Positions 16,004 through 25,487 are shown, numbered from the stretch's first letter. The stretch is DNA of 54,158 bases from Desulfobulbaceae bacterium (GCA_024636345.1 JAGXHG010000029.1:1-54158); one strand, 5' to 3'. Numbers and translations: made by a program. The notes: generated by a model from the letters alone, not told the origin.

Positions 16004-18442
16004 ATGCAGATCCTTTCTATCTCGCTGAAAAATATCAAGTCCCACCGTGATAAGGAACTCCATTTTGTGGGCGGCATCAATGTCCTTTCCGGAGTCAACG
16101 GGGTTGGTAAAAGTACGATCTTTGAGGCCATCGGCTATGCCTTGTTCGGCGTTGATGCCCGTGACTTTGTCGGCAACATCGAGCGTTTCATTACCATCGG
16201 GGCCAAAAAGGGTGAAATAGCAGTTACTTTCGCCCCGGGTGATGGCGATACCTATCGAGCCTCCCGCAGTGTCGGGGCCGGGTCCAAATGGCTGCTGGCC
16301 CGAGAGATCGGCGGGGCATTTGAGGTAGAGGACCATGCCGGTGCCCCGGAAACGGAGGCCCGGATCAAGGAATTGCTCGGGCTCGATAGCGGCAGGCCCC
16401 TGGCGGACCAATTTAAACTGGTGATCGGCCCCTTTCAGCACGAATTTCTCGGTCCTTTTGTCCTCAAACAGCCGGCCAAGCGGCAGGAGGCCTTTGACGA
16501 GATCCTCGGTATCGATGCCTGGCGCAAGACCTATAAAGGCACCAGTACCCTGCTCAGGGCAGTGAAGAGCAAAATCGATCTCTTGACCGCTGAGATCGAG
16601 GGCAAAGAGGAACAGGTTGTCGAGCTGACCGACCGGCAAGAAGAATTGACCGGGCTGGTTATCGAACTTAAGGCCCAGCAGAAGCAGTTGGCAGACATGG
16701 AAAAGAGCTTAGGCGCAACCGAGGTGCAACTTGTCAAACTTTCTAGTCAGGAAAAGAAGAGCCAGGCAGTGAAAGGTGATATCCAGGTGTTGGAGAATCG
16801 CATCCGGGACGGGGAAGGGAAGATTGCCGATAATCAAAAAAGGGTAAAAGAGGCCGAACTGGCCCTGGAAACCCTGGAAAAGAACCGGGCCGGGAAAGAA
16901 GCGTTTGAGGCGGCTGAATCGCAGCTCAAGGCCCTGCGGGAGCAGGAGAAGGAGCGCAGGACAATCGAGAAGGAGTTAACTGCCCTCGATAAAGAAAGTG
17001 CCCGCCTTGCCCAGGCCTATGCCCACGAAAGGCGGGAAGTCGAAAAGATCGATAAAGAGCTGGCGGCAGAGGCCTTCCGGCTCACAGCGGATCAGAAGGG
17101 ACTAGTCGCAGCTGAGAGTGTAACCAGAGCCGCGGCCCGCTTGCCGGCTCTCAGAACAGAGACGGAACAACTGCGCTTGGCCAAGGGGCTTCTTGAGGGA
17201 CGACGGGCGGGCCTGCAGGAAGGCAAGGAAAAACTGGCCGAAGGGGTCTGTCCCTTTTTCAAGGAAGAGTGCCAAAACATTGCCGGCAAGGCGCCGCGTG
17301 ATGTCTTCAGCGCCCGGGTGGATGATCTGGAGAAGGAAGGGCTTGAGCTGGATCATCGTCTGGCCGGGCTGGGCCAGGAGATCGGGGTGGCTGAGAAGGC
17401 CAGGCAGGAGCTGGAATCGCTCAAGGTTCGAGATCTGGAGATTACAAAACAGCTCAGCGCTCTGTCCAGGCGGCGCGACGACAACAGCAAACGCCAGGCT
17501 GCTCTTGCAGGGACCAAAAAACTGCAGGAAGAGTCCGAGAAAAAGGGCGGGAGCCGCAAAGAAGAGCTCAAAAAATACGCCAATCTGGATGGTGAAATAG
17601 CCATCAGCGAAAAAGTACGAACTGGACATCAGGCCGCCCGGGATGCCTTCTTTGCTAATCAAAAAGACGCCCTTGATCTGCAAAATCGGCGCGACTCCCT
17701 GACCAGGATGGTAGCGCTTCTGGAGGACTTACGAAAGGACCTGACGGCCAGACAGCAAGAATTTGATAAACTGGCCCTCGAGTATGATTCCAAGCGCCAC
17801 GCTGAGGAGCGTCTGGTCAAAGAAGGCCTTCTTACCGAGCTTGCCACCAGCAGGCAGAAGATTGCTGATCGCGGCCGCGATCGACTCCGCCTCGATGGAG
17901 AGATAAAAAAAATGAAGCAGATCAAGGAAGAGATCAAGGCCCGCCTGGCAGAGAGAAAGGGACTTGCCGTCAAAGAGGAGCTGGTCAAATTCCTCCGGAG
18001 CCAGATCTTTAATAATGTTTCGGCCCAGCTCTCCGCCCGTTTCCGCGAGGAAATAAGTTTACGGGCGGACCTGATTTACCGAACCATTGCCGAAACAGAT
18101 GAAGAGCTCTACTGGGGTGACAAATACCAGATCGTGCTGCGCGACATGGAAAATGGTGAGCTCAGGGAGCGCAGCGATGACCAGCTCTCCGGCGGCCAGA
18201 CCATGAGTGCCGTGGTTGCCCTGCGTCTGGCCCTGCTGCAGACCATCGGCGCCCGGATGGCCTTCTTTGATGAACCGACCTCAAATCTGGATGCGGCGCG
18301 CCGGGCCAATCTGGCCCATGCCTTCCGGGCCATCGATGTTGGCCGTGAAGAGGTAACCGAACACTGGTACGACCAGCTTTTTCTCATCAGCCATGATGTG
18401 GCATTCACCGAAGTGACGGATCAGATTATTTCCCTCGAATAA
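16004..18442 (+). CDS. sbcC: SbcC/Rad50-type ATPase with atypical zinc-hook motif
   Basis: The 812-residue SMC-like protein has Walker A GVNGVGKST (30-38), long coiled-coil arms (about 180-400 and 440-680), an ABC signature LSGGQ near 727-731 and Walker B FFDEPTSNLD near 754. The apex of the coiled coil carries GVCPFFKEEC (Cys416 and Cys423), a CxxxxxxC pattern rather than the usual CxxC zinc hook. It is shorter than E. coli SbcC (1048 residues). Forms the SbcCD nuclease with the upstream gene product. Confidence 0.9.
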   Translation: MQILSISLKNIKSHRDKELHFVGGINVLSGVNGVGKSTIFEAIGYALFGVDARDFVGNIERFITIGAKKGEIAVTFAPGDGDTYRASRSVGAGSKWLLAREIGGAFEVEDHAGAPETEARIKELLGLDSGRPLADQFKLVIGPFQHEFLGPFVLKQPAKRQEAFDEILGIDAWRKTYKGTSTLLRAVKSKIDLLTAEIEGKEEQVVELTDRQEELTGLVIELKAQQKQLADMEKSLGATEVQLVKLSSQEKKSQAVKGDIQVLENRIRDGEGKIADNQKRVKEAELALETLEKNRAGKEAFEAAESQLKALREQEKERRTIEKELTALDKESARLAQAYAHERREVEKIDKELAAEAFRLTADQKGLVAAESVTRAAARLPALRTETEQLRLAKGLLEGRRAGLQEGKEKLAEGVCPFFKEECQNIAGKAPRDVFSARVDDLEKEGLELDHRLAGLGQEIGVAEKARQELESLKVRDLEITKQLSALSRRRDDNSKRQAALAGTKKLQEESEKKGGSRKEELKKYANLDGEIAISEKVRTGHQAARDAFFANQKDALDLQNRRDSLTRMVALLEDLRKDLTARQQEFDKLALEYDSKRHAEERLVKEGLLTELATSRQKIADRGRDRLRLDGEIKKMKQIKEEIKARLAERKGLAVKEELVKFLRSQIFNNVSAQLSARFREEISLRADLIYRTIAETDEELYWGDKYQIVLRDMENGELRERSDDQLSGGQTMSAVVALRLALLQTIGARMAFFDEPTSNLDAARRANLAHAFRAIDVGREEVTEHWYDQLFLISHDVAFTEVTDQIISLE

Positions 18443-18529
18443 GGCAGGATGGCTTTCCAGTCCTGGGCCGGCAGCGGCCTAAGTAGGGGTGAGCTAGTAT
18501 GAAGAAGACCTCCTTCTTTATTGCATTCT

Positions 18530-18637
18530 CTTGCCATGAAGGTGTGAGGTTTGCTTTGACATACTCATCGCGCGGTGCCATAATTATCACAAAAGAGCGT
18601 TGCCCAGATGAACATGAATGGGCGAGGTGCTGATATG
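18530..18637 (+). repeat. Promoter-plus-leader duplication, copy A
   Basis: 108 bases from CTTGCCATG to an ATG at 18635 match copy B (26329-26436) in equal length with roughly nine mismatches and no gaps. The unit contains TTGACA (18556-18561), a 17-base spacer, CATAAT (18579-18584) and a GAGGTG ribosome binding site before the ATG. Here the reading frame dies at once (ATG GGC AGA GAA TAG), so the gene body is missing. Confidence 0.8.
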
Positions 18638-18829
18638 GGCAGAGAATAGATTTATTTGTAGTAACTTAAATTCGATCTGACAATTTTTCAAATCAGATTT
18701 AAGCAAATCCACTGTCAGGAAACATATTAACTGGACGTGTCGGGCATTCTCTTTACATTGCCAAGAATCTCATGCCCAATAGACAATGCAAAGACTGTCT
18801 CCAGGATATTCAGGAATAATCTTTTAATC

Positions 18830-18859
18830 TTAGACTTGAAATTCTAGTTAGGATATAAT
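18830..18859 (+). promoter_or_regulatory. Candidate sigma-70 promoter of the 82-aa gene
   Basis: TTAGAC (18830-18835), an 18-base spacer and a consensus TATAAT (18854-18859) lie 127 bases before the ATG at 18986. The intervening leader contains a small inverted repeat (ACGCA-acg-TGCGT). Confidence 0.45.
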
Positions 18860-18985
18860 GCAACTAGTGATGATTTAAGAACATAGAACTACACGCAACG
18901 TGCGTCTGTTTAGCTGGGACAATTATAGTCCTCGTGTTAGATCCAATATAGATTTTAATCTGCATAATCAGACAAGGAGGTTTGT

Positions 18986-19234
18986 ATGGAAAAGAAACTG
19001 ACAGCACTATGTGTCCAGTCTAAAAAAGATTTTAACTCACAAGGGAAAGCTATCATCAAACTGGCAAAGAAGCAGGGGTTCATTGCCATTACAAATCGGT
19101 TGTCACTTTTTATCGACAAGACCTGCCGTCGATGGTGGTTTGCCGATAAGAAGAACGGAATTCTCCTTACGGCAGAATATGGTTTGATTGACAAAGAAGC
19201 TATCAACTTTCTCACGAATGAAATTTCAATCTAA
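18986..19234 (+). CDS. Small protein of unknown function (82 aa)
   Basis: An 82-residue basic protein starting MEKKLTALCVQSKKDF, with a central Trp-Trp pair (RRWWFADKK). It is supported by a consensus AAGGAGG seven bases before the ATG, a candidate promoter upstream and a strong terminator 19 bases after the stop. No signal peptide or membrane segment is visible. I do not recognise the family. It is monocistronic and surrounded by gene-poor DNA. Confidence 0.65.
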   Translation: MEKKLTALCVQSKKDFNSQGKAIIKLAKKQGFIAITNRLSLFIDKTCRRWWFADKKNGILLTAEYGLIDKEAINFLTNEISI

Positions 19235-19252
19235 ACTCAACTTGCTGCTCCC

Positions 19253-19294
19253 GGCCTGATCTCTCTCTTTGAGAAGGATCAGGCCTTTTTTTTT
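19253..19294 (+). terminator. Rho-independent terminator of the 82-aa gene
   Basis: GGCCTGATC pairs with GATCAGGCC across a 16-base loop and is followed directly by nine Ts (19286-19294). Confidence 0.9.
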
Positions 19295-19485
19295 GGCTGA
19301 CACTCTCCAGGAAACAGGCCATTGACGTAGGGGTGACCAAGACGACAACGGTGTGCATCTAGTTTTTATTAATTCAGGAATAAGGTTTACTCTCTGCTGT
19401 TTTACTTTAATAGTTAACATAGCCATGAGCATCTTTTTAATTCTATCCCAAAATTCCTATTAAAAATATTTCACCTGTGATTGAA

Positions 19486-19608
19486 TTAATCAACTTTCAT
19501 TTCTGGATCCACAAGGCTCAGGTTCCAAAGTTCGCTGTCCTGGTAAGTCAGGCATACCCGGAGAAGAGTTTTTCTGATCCAGCCGCTATCACCCGAAAAA
19601 ACCATCAT
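19486..19608 (-). CDS. Short open frame, unknown (40 aa)
   Basis: A 40-residue frame (starting MMVFSGDSGWIRKTLL, ending LVDPEMKVD) has protein-like composition but no clear ribosome binding site. It follows the 68-residue frame at 19634-19840 by 25 bases on the same strand and could be part of the same decayed gene. Family not recognised. Confidence 0.22.
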   Translation of the reverse strand: MMVFSGDSGWIRKTLLRVCLTYQDSELWNLSLVDPEMKVD

Positions 19609-19633
19609 CCGCACCCTGTTTTCCTGATGTCCG

Positions 19634-19840
19634 CTATGTCTGTTTCCAAAGGTTGCGGGCTTTCATCTTCTGCTGCCAGGATTTCCGGAATTCCTTGAGT
19701 ACAGGTCCTTCAGCAACAAGAACGGTGACTGCTTCATAGGTGTTCACGGTGCAGTGATCGACCCGGAAACAGGGGCGCTGGTTAACCCAGGCGGCGACGA
19801 TGACGATCGAATCAGGATGTTCCTTCTCCAGCTCTTCCAT
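19634..19840 (-). CDS. Short open frame, unknown (68 aa)
   Basis: The frame encodes a 68-residue polypeptide starting MEELEKEHPDSIVIVAAWV. Its ATG lies at the point where the broken recombinase homology ends, without a clear Shine-Dalgarno. The acidic helix followed by a hydrophobic strand looks like real coding sequence, yet I recognise no family. It may be a cargo gene or a fragment. Confidence 0.3.
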   Translation of the reverse strand: MEELEKEHPDSIVIVAAWVNQRPCFRVDHCTVNTYEAVTVLVAEGPVLKEFRKSWQQKMKARNLWKQT

Positions 19841-20067
19841 TCTTTGGGTTCAGGATGGTCAGGTTTCTTTTGGTTGCCTGTCTATTGTTTTTGGTAATAG
19901 AGACCAGAAAGGAAAGGATTTCTTCGTGAGAGATGCTTGCTAAATCACGTCTACCAAGTTGGGCTATAAAGCGGGAGAGATCGAACTCACAAGTTTTAAC
20001 GGTATTTTTTTTTGGAATTTGCTTTGTGGTATTGCAAATGAAAATCGGTAGCTTGTGATACTTTCAT
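19812..20067 (-). pseudogene. Truncated, frameshifted tyrosine recombinase (SAM-like N-terminal domain)
   Basis: The ATG at 20067 has GGAGGTG just upstream and begins MKVSQATDFHLQYHKANSKK. A run of nine As (20005-20013 on the plus strand as Ts) shifts the frame to an immediate stop. One base fewer restores NTVKTCEFDLSRFIAQLG, RRDLASISHEEILSFLVSI and NNRQATKRN, the core-binding domain pattern of phage-integrase-type recombinases. The homology then stops near 19858, well before any catalytic residues. So both a frameshift and a truncation are present. Confidence 0.6.
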
Positions 20068-20705
20068 AATGCACCTCCATTAAATTTGAAAGATCATTTG
20101 AATCGCCGATATTTCATGATACCATAAATTTGGTTTGATGGTTGTGTGAGTCGGGCATGATGAGCAATCAGGAAGTAGCTAAAGTTACAGTTCTTCTCAA
20201 ATGCTTAACCTTGCCACTGGCTCCCTCTTGATATTTTTGTTTCGATGTTTCTGTATTGGTGGTTGTGTTGTAGGATTTTTTTCTGATTTTGGCTGGAATT
20301 AGAGAGGGTTGTGACTTTTGGATTCTTGCTGCCGAGAGTGTTGTCGGTGGGAGGGGATTAAAGGTCGTCCTCAGGGAACAATCCAGAGTATATTCTGTAC
20401 CGGTTGGGAGGGGAAAATGCCTGTTTTTGTCGGCGGTACCTTCCCACTGAAAAGCGAATTCTTATCACACATCACCTTCTCACCTACTCAGCATTGTTTG
20501 CATATGGTTTTCCACCTATATTGTGAGCTTATAGGGTTTTTGGAGGTATCTTTCTGGTAGATTGGACAGCCTGTTGTGTAATGACAGATGGTGCTGAAGT
20601 AGTATATTACGACTAGTTGCTCCGGAGATAATTCGATTGTGGAATCCTGGTGGGTAGCGTCCCGGTTTTTTTAATTTTTAGACAATACATAGGGAATAAT
20701 AACAG
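20068..20705. other. Intergenic region without a recognised gene
   Basis: No gene, RNA or convincing promoter is seen. Short open frames here (for example 20318-20560) lack ribosome binding sites and recognisable content. Confidence 0.4.
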
Positions 20706-22958
20706 ATGCCTTCTTCTGAGTCTCCAAAAACGATAAATCTCCTGCCGCGCGCGCCTGATACTGATGCTCTGCTTCAGGCCTTTGATGGCTTTATTTACAT
20801 CTGTTCTCAGGATTATCGCATCCAGTACATGAACGATAAACTGCTGGAACGTACCGGCTATGACGCAACTGGAGAATACTGTTACAAAGTTCTGCACGAC
20901 TTCGAAAAGGTCTGTCCCTGGTGCAAAAATGATACCTTGTTCAGTGAACAAAAAAGTGTCCGCTGGCAAATAAAAAGCCCCAAGGATGAACGCTGGTATG
21001 ATATTATCAATACCCCCATTCACAATGCTGATGGAACACTTTCCCAACAATTCCTGATCATGGATATCACTGAGAGCTATCTTGCCAAGGAGGAGCTTTC
21101 TCTGATGCAAACCCTTATTAATCAGAGCAATGATGCCATCTTCGTTGTCGATGCTGAAACCAGTGCCCTTCTTTATGTCAATGATAAGGCCTGCTCTAAT
21201 TTAGGGTATACCACTGAGGAACTTCTGGCTCTGCAGGTTATCGATATTGCCACGCATATCGTGGACATACCGGACTGGCAGAGGTATGTGGCCCGCATCC
21301 GTGAACAAAACAACCTCTTTGAAAGTGAACAGATTCGCAAAGATGGTAGCCGTATCCCTGTTGAGATAAATGCTAGATTTGTTTCTCGTCATGGCCAGAA
21401 TTTTCTTGTCACGGTGGTGCGTGACATCAGTGAACGCAAGGATCAAAGACGGGTGCTCTTTGATGAAAAAAACAAACTGGAGGCGTTGCTTGCCACTTTG
21501 ACAGACGGGATTACAGTTCAGGATCTTGATTTTAAGGTGCTGTATCAGAACAAGGTGCACACGGACAAACAGGGAGTTCATACGGGTGAATACTGCTATC
21601 AGGCGTATCAACACCGTGCGACAATATGTGACGGATGTCTTCTTGTTCAGTCCCTTGCAGATGGCAAGGTTCATCGCCGTGAAACTACTGCCACTACAAA
21701 AAATGGGACTGCCTATCTGGAGGTGACCTCCAGCCCGATGAGAGACGCCGATGGCAATATTATTGCCGGGCTTGAAAGTGTCCGAGATATCACTGTACAG
21801 AAAAAGATGGAGGAACAGCTCAATCAAGCGCAGAAAATGGAGGCCATCGGCACACTGGCAGGTGGCATCGCCCATGATTTCAACAACATTCTTTCAGGTA
21901 TTTTGGGTTTTTCCGAGCTTGCCAGGTATGAGTATCTTGAGAATAGCAAAGCAAAAAATTACATTAATCACGTCATCGAATCAAGCAAACGAGCAGCAGA
22001 CCTCGTTAAACAGATTCTCCTCTTCAGCCGCAAGGCAGATCAGAAAAAGCGACCTCTTCAACCCCATTTCATTGTCAAAGAGGCATTGAAGCTGTTACGG
22101 GCAACACTGCCAGCGACTATCACTATCGAAGAGCGGATTGATTCAACATGTGGTTTCATTCTCGCAGATCCGACGAACATCCACCAGATCGTCATGAACC
22201 TCTGTACCAATGCTTTTCATGCCATTGAAAATGAGAAGGGTAGTTTAACGGTCAACTTATGCCGTAAAGAATTACGAAATGAAGATATTGTTGACAGCGA
22301 TGTCTCTCCCGGTCCGTTTATTGAACTCTCTATCAAAGACACAGGCCGTGGCATGGACAAGCAGACAATTAAGAAAGTTTTTGAACCCTATTTCACAACA
22401 AAAGAGGTCGGCCATGGGACTGGTCTCGGACTGGCAGTCGTTCACGGGATTGTTAACTCACTTAATGGCTTTATTAAGGTGGAGAGTGAACCTGGTAAAG
22501 GTACCACTTTTCATATTTACATCCCGGCTGTGGAAGAGATTGTTGATACTCCAGTAGATACTGAGCAAAAGAATATCCCAAGAGGGACAGAGCGAATTCT
22601 CGTTATTGATGACGAAAGTATCATTGTCAACTTGAGCACAACGATCTTGGAAGGACTTGGATACACGGTTACAGCGACTACAAACAGTTTAGAAGCATTG
22701 GAAAAAGTCCGAGCCAATGCAGACGATTTTGACCTGATCGTAACAGATCAGACCATGCCCAATCTGTCCGGCGTTGAGATGGCTCAGGAAATTCTGAAAA
22801 TAAAACCGGCCATGCCGATTATCCTATGCTCAGGATACAGCGCCGTCATTTCAGAAGAAGGTGCTTTGGCATTGGGCATTAAGAAATATCTTGCGAAACC
22901 TGTCGAGTGGACAAAACTTGCTCAAATTGTCAGAGAAGTGCTGGATGAAAATGAATAA
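20706..22958 (+). CDS. Hybrid histidine kinase: three PAS, HisKA, HATPase, receiver
   Basis: A 750-residue soluble sensor kinase. Three PAS domains occupy about 15-375. The first and third carry Cys clusters (YCYK...CPWC and YCYQ...CDGC) in the same relative place. The H-box GGIAHDFNNILSG, N-box LCTNAFHA, DTGRGM and GTGLGLAVVHG mark a complete kinase core. A C-terminal receiver (VIDDE ... VTDQTMPNLSG ... YLAKP) contains the phospho-acceptor Asp. There is no transmembrane segment, so it senses an internal signal. The paired Cys motifs could bind a metal, haem or sense redox, which is inference. A broken Cache-GGDEF gene follows. Confidence 0.88.
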   Translation: MPSSESPKTINLLPRAPDTDALLQAFDGFIYICSQDYRIQYMNDKLLERTGYDATGEYCYKVLHDFEKVCPWCKNDTLFSEQKSVRWQIKSPKDERWYDIINTPIHNADGTLSQQFLIMDITESYLAKEELSLMQTLINQSNDAIFVVDAETSALLYVNDKACSNLGYTTEELLALQVIDIATHIVDIPDWQRYVARIREQNNLFESEQIRKDGSRIPVEINARFVSRHGQNFLVTVVRDISERKDQRRVLFDEKNKLEALLATLTDGITVQDLDFKVLYQNKVHTDKQGVHTGEYCYQAYQHRATICDGCLLVQSLADGKVHRRETTATTKNGTAYLEVTSSPMRDADGNIIAGLESVRDITVQKKMEEQLNQAQKMEAIGTLAGGIAHDFNNILSGILGFSELARYEYLENSKAKNYINHVIESSKRAADLVKQILLFSRKADQKKRPLQPHFIVKEALKLLRATLPATITIEERIDSTCGFILADPTNIHQIVMNLCTNAFHAIENEKGSLTVNLCRKELRNEDIVDSDVSPGPFIELSIKDTGRGMDKQTIKKVFEPYFTTKEVGHGTGLGLAVVHGIVNSLNGFIKVESEPGKGTTFHIYIPAVEEIVDTPVDTEQKNIPRGTERILVIDDESIIVNLSTTILEGLGYTVTATTNSLEALEKVRANADDFDLIVTDQTMPNLSGVEMAQEILKIKPAMPIILCSGYSAVISEEGALALGIKKYLAKPVEWTKLAQIVREVLDENE

Positions 22959-22981
22959 TTACGGAAAACAGAGATTCTAGT

Positions 22982-24619
22982 ATGCAATTACATAGTCACG
23001 ATACACCAAAAACCATCATATCCTGCAGCATTAGGCTTTTTCTTTTTATATTCATGTTAACCGGTGCATTGACAAGTGGCCTCATTATGCTGTTTTACCA
23101 ATCTGAAATGAAGACTCGAATGAACAACCTTAAAATTCAGGAGACCTTTGCCCTTGAGCTTCAAAGTCAGTTAATCGGAGACATCTTTGATTCAATTGTT
23201 GGTGATTTGCTTTTTCTTAGTCAACAGAATGAACTAAAGGAATACCTCGCAAACAATAGCCCTACTTCTCTTGACAAAATCGCCTCAGAGTATATTGCCA
23301 TTGCTAAACAAAAAAAATATATGACCAAATACGATTTCTGGACAGTAATGGTTTAGAAACTGTCAGGGTAAATTATAACCATGGTTCTCCTTCCCGAGTC
23401 TTCTAAGAAAAACTCCAGTTAAAACAAAACCGCTACTATTTTAGAGACACTTATGAACTCGAAAAAAGTGTTATTTTTATATCCCCATTTGATCTTAACA
23501 TAGAAAACGGAACTATTGAGCAGCCGTTAAAAACCTATGATTCGACTGGGTACTCCAGTCTTTGATCTTAAGAATCAAAAGCGAGGAATTGTTATTGTTA
23601 ACTACTTCGGCAACAATCTTTTAGGTAAAATACTTGAGTCTGATCCTATCTCAGAAGGACAAACGATGCTCCTTAACTCAGATGGATACTGGTTGCTCAG
23701 CCCGACTCTAGATCAGGCATGGGGTTTCATGTTCAAGGATGAGCAGCGCACTTTTGGTAATTTGTACAAAGAAGTCTGGGAGGAAATTCGTTTAAAGCAT
23801 AATGGTCAAATCAATACTGCCAACGGCTTATTTACCTTCAAAACGGTTTACCCTTTAAAAGAAGGATACATCTTCAGCACCGGCCCAGGAAAATCCTTTG
23901 GAAAAAGTAAGAACATCTCCGGTCACGATTCATACAAGTGGCATATTGTCTCCTTTGCTCCTTCTCAGATGATCAACTCTTACTCCAACCATCTCCAGAT
24001 AAAACTCTTTTTATTTGGTGCAGGTATGTTTCTGATTGTTGCTACCGGGTCTTGGATTATTGCCTTATCCGTCACAAAAAGACGAAGAGATCAAGCGCAA
24101 CTAAAAGTGATGGCACTTTTTGACTCCCTGACAAAACTACCCAACAGAAGGCTCTTTTTCGATAGGCTCAACATGGCTGTAGAGCATAGTCGTAGGAATA
24201 AAAATATGTTTGGCATACTCTATATGGACTTGGATGGTTTTAAAAGTGTTAACGACTCCCTGGGTCATGAGGCGGGTGATGAATTACTCTGTAGAGTTGC
24301 CGAGTTACTCAATAAAATTTGCAGAAAATCAGATACTATCGCACGCCTTGGAGGAGATGAGTTTGGGATCATTATTAATCAACTTGAATCTGCAAAAGAT
24401 GCGCAAACAGTAGCTGGAAAGATAATAGCCACCCTTACAACACTCATTCAACTACCATCAGGTAGTGCGCATGTCGGTGCAAGTATAGGTATATCTCTAT
24501 TTCCGGTAGATAGTGATGACCCCGTAGAACTTGTAGGACTAGCTGACAAATCCATGTACAAATCTAAAAACCAAGGGGAAAACACCTATACATTTTCAGG
24601 TACAGTTCCCCATTTCTAA
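22982..24619 (+). pseudogene. Broken membrane sensor diguanylate cyclase (dCache-GGDEF)
   Basis: Three consecutive pieces make one dCache-GGDEF protein. 22982-23356 gives the N-terminal membrane segment and first Cache part, ending in a stop caused by a frameshift near 23335. The next frame reads FLDSNGLETVRVNYNHG, then an in-frame TAA near 23406, then RYYFRDTYELEKSVIF. A second shift near 23534 moves to the frame of 23537-24619, which has MIRLGTPVFD, a second membrane segment and an intact GGDEF domain (RLGGDEFGII). The order matches functional homologues. The 3' frame could in principle still express a membrane-anchored cyclase. Confidence 0.8.
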
Positions 24620-24673
24620 ATTTAGGGAGAATAATAATAGCTGAGCAAAATATTTAGAAGGTAGAGAATTTAA

Positions 24674-24793
24674 GGTTCCTCGCTGTTTCAGATGGGTAAT
24701 TTGAAAAAGGTCAGTTTCTCTCATAATGCTGAGAAACTTACTGTCTTTAAATCAAATTAAACAGGGTTTACCCACTCAGAACAGTGAGGAACC
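24674..24793. mobile_element. MITE-like element with ISL3-type ends
   Basis: Imperfect terminal inverted repeats of about 26 bp begin GGTTCCTC (24674) and end GAGGAACC (24793), bounding a 120-bp non-coding unit. The flanking octamers GAATTTAA and GGATTTAG match at six of eight positions, compatible with an aged 8-bp target duplication as made by ISL3-family elements. The rest of 24620-25043 has no gene. Confidence 0.5.
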
Positions 24794-25043
24794 GGATTTA
24801 GCCTAGCTTGTCAAAAGCTTCAAATTTTGAAACTTGGTTTTTTTACCTTTTCAAAGGTTATCATCAAATATAGGAATCGCCGAGCAAGGCACTTGAGTGG
24901 ATGCGAAGAACTTCGGCGGCACTGGCGCGGCAAGCTTATGCGCACCACTCAGTTTAACGTTAATATTGCTACTGTATATACGTCAGATTTGATAATACCT
25001 TTTCACCAGGACTGTCGGATCAAATCTGAGCAACTACAAATTA

Positions 25044-25487
25044 TTAGGGTCTGACCGCACGGACACTGCCCTCACTCTTATTGAAGTACCGACGTTCAGG
25101 ATCGCATTGATCAGACATTTCCCAGGATCCAGCCATTCCTTCACCATCTTTCTCTCCGGACCAGTATTTCCCTTTCCGTTCAAAATCACACGTTCCGTTC
25201 ACATGAAGGTCAAAGAGGTAATTCAGTTCGTATAATTCATAGACGGTTGGCAGCCGCCAATCGGTGTATCCTCCAAGCTTTAAATTCTTCACATAAAGCT
25301 GTGCTTCTTCATACGTTTTGATAGTTTCACTTTTACCAGTCTGCCACATTTGCCCTGAGACTGTGTCATGGCAGATTCCGTTGTTGAGGTTTTGGAGACG
25401 AGCGTCTTGTGGATTTTTGCTGCTGCAGCCTTGTGAAGTGAGGATAAGGGTAAAAAATAATGTAAGAATAATGTGTCTAGATTTCAT
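25044..25487 (-). CDS. DUF1566/Lcl-type lipoprotein
   Basis: About 147 residues with a lipoprotein signal MKSRHIILTLFF...LTSQGC (lipid-attached Cys near 21) and a DUF1566-type domain: CHDTVSGQMWQTG, AQLYVKNLKLGGYTDWRLPTVYELYEL and GSVRAVRP. Such domains occur in secreted or surface proteins of unknown function. The ATG at 25487 is chosen because AAGGAGG precedes it and it begins the lipoprotein signal; the frame extends further upstream. The gene lies downstream of tetR on the same strand, and a palindrome like a TetR operator sits ~117 bases upstream. Confidence 0.75.
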   Translation of the reverse strand: MKSRHIILTLFFTLILTSQGCSSKNPQDARLQNLNNGICHDTVSGQMWQTGKSETIKTYEEAQLYVKNLKLGGYTDWRLPTVYELYELNYLFDLHVNGTCDFERKGKYWSGEKDGEGMAGSWEMSDQCDPERRYFNKSEGSVRAVRP

